Assembly (NCBI RefSeq): GCF_016808095.1
Contig: NC_068976.1
Coordinates: 16,765,663 to 16,829,662, forward strand
DNA: 64,000 nt
Reading direction: 5' to 3'
Origin: Vigna angularis
Lineage: Eukaryota; Streptophyta; Magnoliopsida; Fabales; Fabaceae
The notes under the pieces were generated by a model. It ran no database searches and was not told the origin of the DNA. It saw only the letters and a list, made by a program, of their open reading frames with translations. Position 1 is the stretch's first letter. Every line of letters starts with the position of its first letter. The translations under genes and the position numbers were made by a program. Of this stretch, positions 62,035 to 64,000 are shown piece by piece.

Positions 62035-63292
62035 AGATTAAATATGTTTTTATTTCCTAAATTATCAAGTGATTTTGTGTTTTTTCTCTTTTTGAAAGTT
62101 TTTTTTTATTTTAGTTCTCTTAGTTTTGAAACTTTTATGTTTAGTCCTTAAAATTGAATGGCGTTAAGTTTTTGTATGAGGTGTGACTAACGATGAGCCA
62201 GGTGTATGCCACGTTTTTTATTTTTTTCTAAAATATTTGTCACATTTTCCAGACCCTTCCTTCTTCTCCCCCAAATCACTCAAAACGTCCGCTCATCTCT
62301 TTCACATCCGCCATTGTTACTGAGATATGGATCTTCTACCAGTTTTAATATAGGTTGACATTTTTTGCATTGATCAATTGCTTATATTTTAGTTGGGTTT
62401 CTTGATTTTAATTTAAAGTGACTTTTCACAGCGACACTGCGAAACTTAGGTGCACGAGAAGAATGACAATCTCACACTCGCGATTTCTGGTTGGTAGAGG
62501 CGCAAGGAGTTTGTGATTGTTTTTGGTTTTTGGTTTTTGTGCATGTTGGTGACACAGATGAATGCAGTGGATGATGGTGGTTGTTAGGCGTGAAGGTTGA
62601 TGAAGGAAAAAGTCGCGATGGGTTAAGGGTTTCGAACTGGTTCTGGTTTAGGGATGACCATGGCAACGCGAGTTAAGGTTCGAAATTGGTCTCGTGGTAG
62701 AGGATGAGAATCATGATTGGGGTTTTTTTTGGGTTTCTTTCAGATTCGCGATGAAGGTGATTGGGATTTCTAGGTTTCTAATTAGGACGAAGGAAGATAG
62801 TGATCATGATTTGGATTCATGGAGGTCTTGCGATGTGGTTTTTTGGTTTGTTGGTTCATTAAGCACGATGGTAGGTTTGCTCACAGTTAGCAGATTTTAC
62901 AATTCTCAGACTTGGGTTTCTGCTTCGCAAGTTCCATGGTGGTTTGCGGTGAAGGTGGCTTCATTGTGGGGAAGTTGTTTCGAAGGAGAAACAATGATGG
63001 AAGGAGAGGAACAATGGTGGGTGTGAAAGAGATGAGCGTACGTTTTGAGTGATTGGGAGAGAAGAAGGAAGGGTTTGGAAAAAACGTGACAAATATTTTA
63101 GAAAAAAAGAATAAAACGTGGCATACACCTAGCTCACCGTTAGCCACCTCATACAAAAAATTAACGTTGTTCAATTTTAAGGACTAAAAATAAGAGTTTC
63201 AAAACTAAGAGGACTAAAATGAACAAACCTCTCGAAGTGGAACGAAACCAAAAATCGCTTGATAGTTTAGGAACTAAAAACATATTTAATTC
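62035..63292. mobile_element. Mutator-like element with about 280-bp inverted ends
   Basis: Left end 62035-62320 (ATTAAATATGTTTTTA..., TTAGTTTTGAAACT, GTGTATGCCACGTTTT, CACTCAAAACGT) is matched in reverse complement by 63010-63292. A candidate 9-bp target duplication TTTAAATTT lies at 62026-62034 and 63293-63301; it is low complexity, so only moderately convincing. The roughly 700-bp interior (62320-63010) is much richer in G and contains open frames on both strands but no transposase, suggesting captured host sequence. Confidence 0.75.
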
Positions 63293-63301
63293 TTTAAATT
63301 T

Positions 63302-64000
63302 TAAATTTTTTTGTCTTTGTGATATATGTTGAGGAAAAAATAAAAATACTTAAATAAATATTGTATTTTTATTACAAATTAAACTAATAAAAAGGTGATG
63401 TTTATTTAAGTGTTTTACTTTTACTTTAAAAGTTTATTTTCAAGATATTACATAAGATAGTAAAATATAAAATATGAAAAATATAACAATAAATACTCAA
63501 AATATAACTTTAATAATTTATTCACAAAAGATTTCAAAAAATTAATACAAAATTCTTCTTAGCTTTAAAAATATTATATTATCCCCAGTTTTTACATTAG
63601 AAGTTTATCCCCTTAAGGTATTTGAACCTGGAAACCCAGCATAAGCAAATAATGGATCAATTGTGTAAACCCTAAGGCGCATTGGAACACGGGCCTCGCC
63701 AAACAACGCTGTTCATCATGGGCTTTGTGTCAGTTATTGGGCTGATCTGTTAAACATCGTTAGTGATTAATTTTTTGTTTTGCCCTTCAGATTCAAACAA
63801 ACAAGGTGAAGAACCTGGACTTCAAATCAAAATGAAAAAAAGTGGACAATGTATTGTACAACTTTCGTGAGAAGGAAAATAAATTGGTAATTTTTTATGC
63901 TGATTGAAGAAATTTGAGAATTAATAAAATTAATTAAGGAAAATAATATTTTATATTGATAAATTAACCAAATGAGAAGAGAAAAAGTCATTGTTATTTG
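63302..64000. other. AT-rich right edge
   Basis: No gene recognised. A GC-richer patch at 63610-63760 includes CCCTTAAGGTATTTGAACCTGG and GGGCCTCGCC, possibly the start of a feature continuing beyond the window. Confidence 0.4.

Overview
This is plant nuclear DNA, most likely from a legume (a Phaseoleae-type bean such as Vigna or Phaseolus). The clade is an inference. It rests on the AT-rich non-coding sequence with GT-AG introns, the retrotransposon types present, and the kinds of genes seen. Very little here is intact host gene. About half of the window is nested transposable elements, and most of the rest is AT-rich intergenic DNA.

Layout. 1-2543 holds three joined pieces of a broken alpha-amylase gene in +, - and + orientation; the first two form a palindrome with arms of about 690 bp. 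3571-3715 is a pure AT microsatellite. 4446-7002 is a solo LTR of a Ty3 family, packed with tandem arrays. 7431-8213 (-) is a phi-class glutathione S-transferase gene that can still be spliced in frame but has odd active-site features. 8906-10504 is an element with long inverted ends. 10803-15563 is a complete non-autonomous Ty3-type (Athila/Tat-like) LTR element with a 5-bp target duplication. 15876-20185 is a tandem duplication of about 2.35 kb carrying two broken copia gag genes. 21063-25898 is a very young copia element that keeps only gag. 26681-27589 is a small Mutator-like element with a 9-bp target duplication. 27974-34040 is a Tekay/Del-type Ty3 chromovirus on the minus strand, internally deleted and truncated. 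34563-35925 holds a tandem repeat and a fragment of a CLASP microtubule gene. 38038-41130 returns to alpha-amylase pseudogene pieces, interrupted by a decayed chloroplast psbB insertion and a hAT-like element.

The right half (41131-64000) is mostly quiet AT-rich DNA. It contains one clearly intact host gene, an intronless SAUR gene at 45517-45966 (-), a probable SINE just downstream of it, a possible small membrane-protein ORF at 57826-58104, and a Mutator-like element with inverted ends of about 280 bp at 62035-63292.

The most unusual pattern is that three unrelated LTR families in this window each carry their own dense array of a short palindromic or near-palindromic motif: GGACGAACGCT in the Ty3 chromovirus LTRs, ATAATCGATTAT in the gag-only copia element, and TTCGC-type GCGCA hairpins in the Athila-like element. 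Their function is unknown; recognition sites for an element-encoded or host factor are one testable idea. All calls come from reading the sequence alone; no database search was possible.
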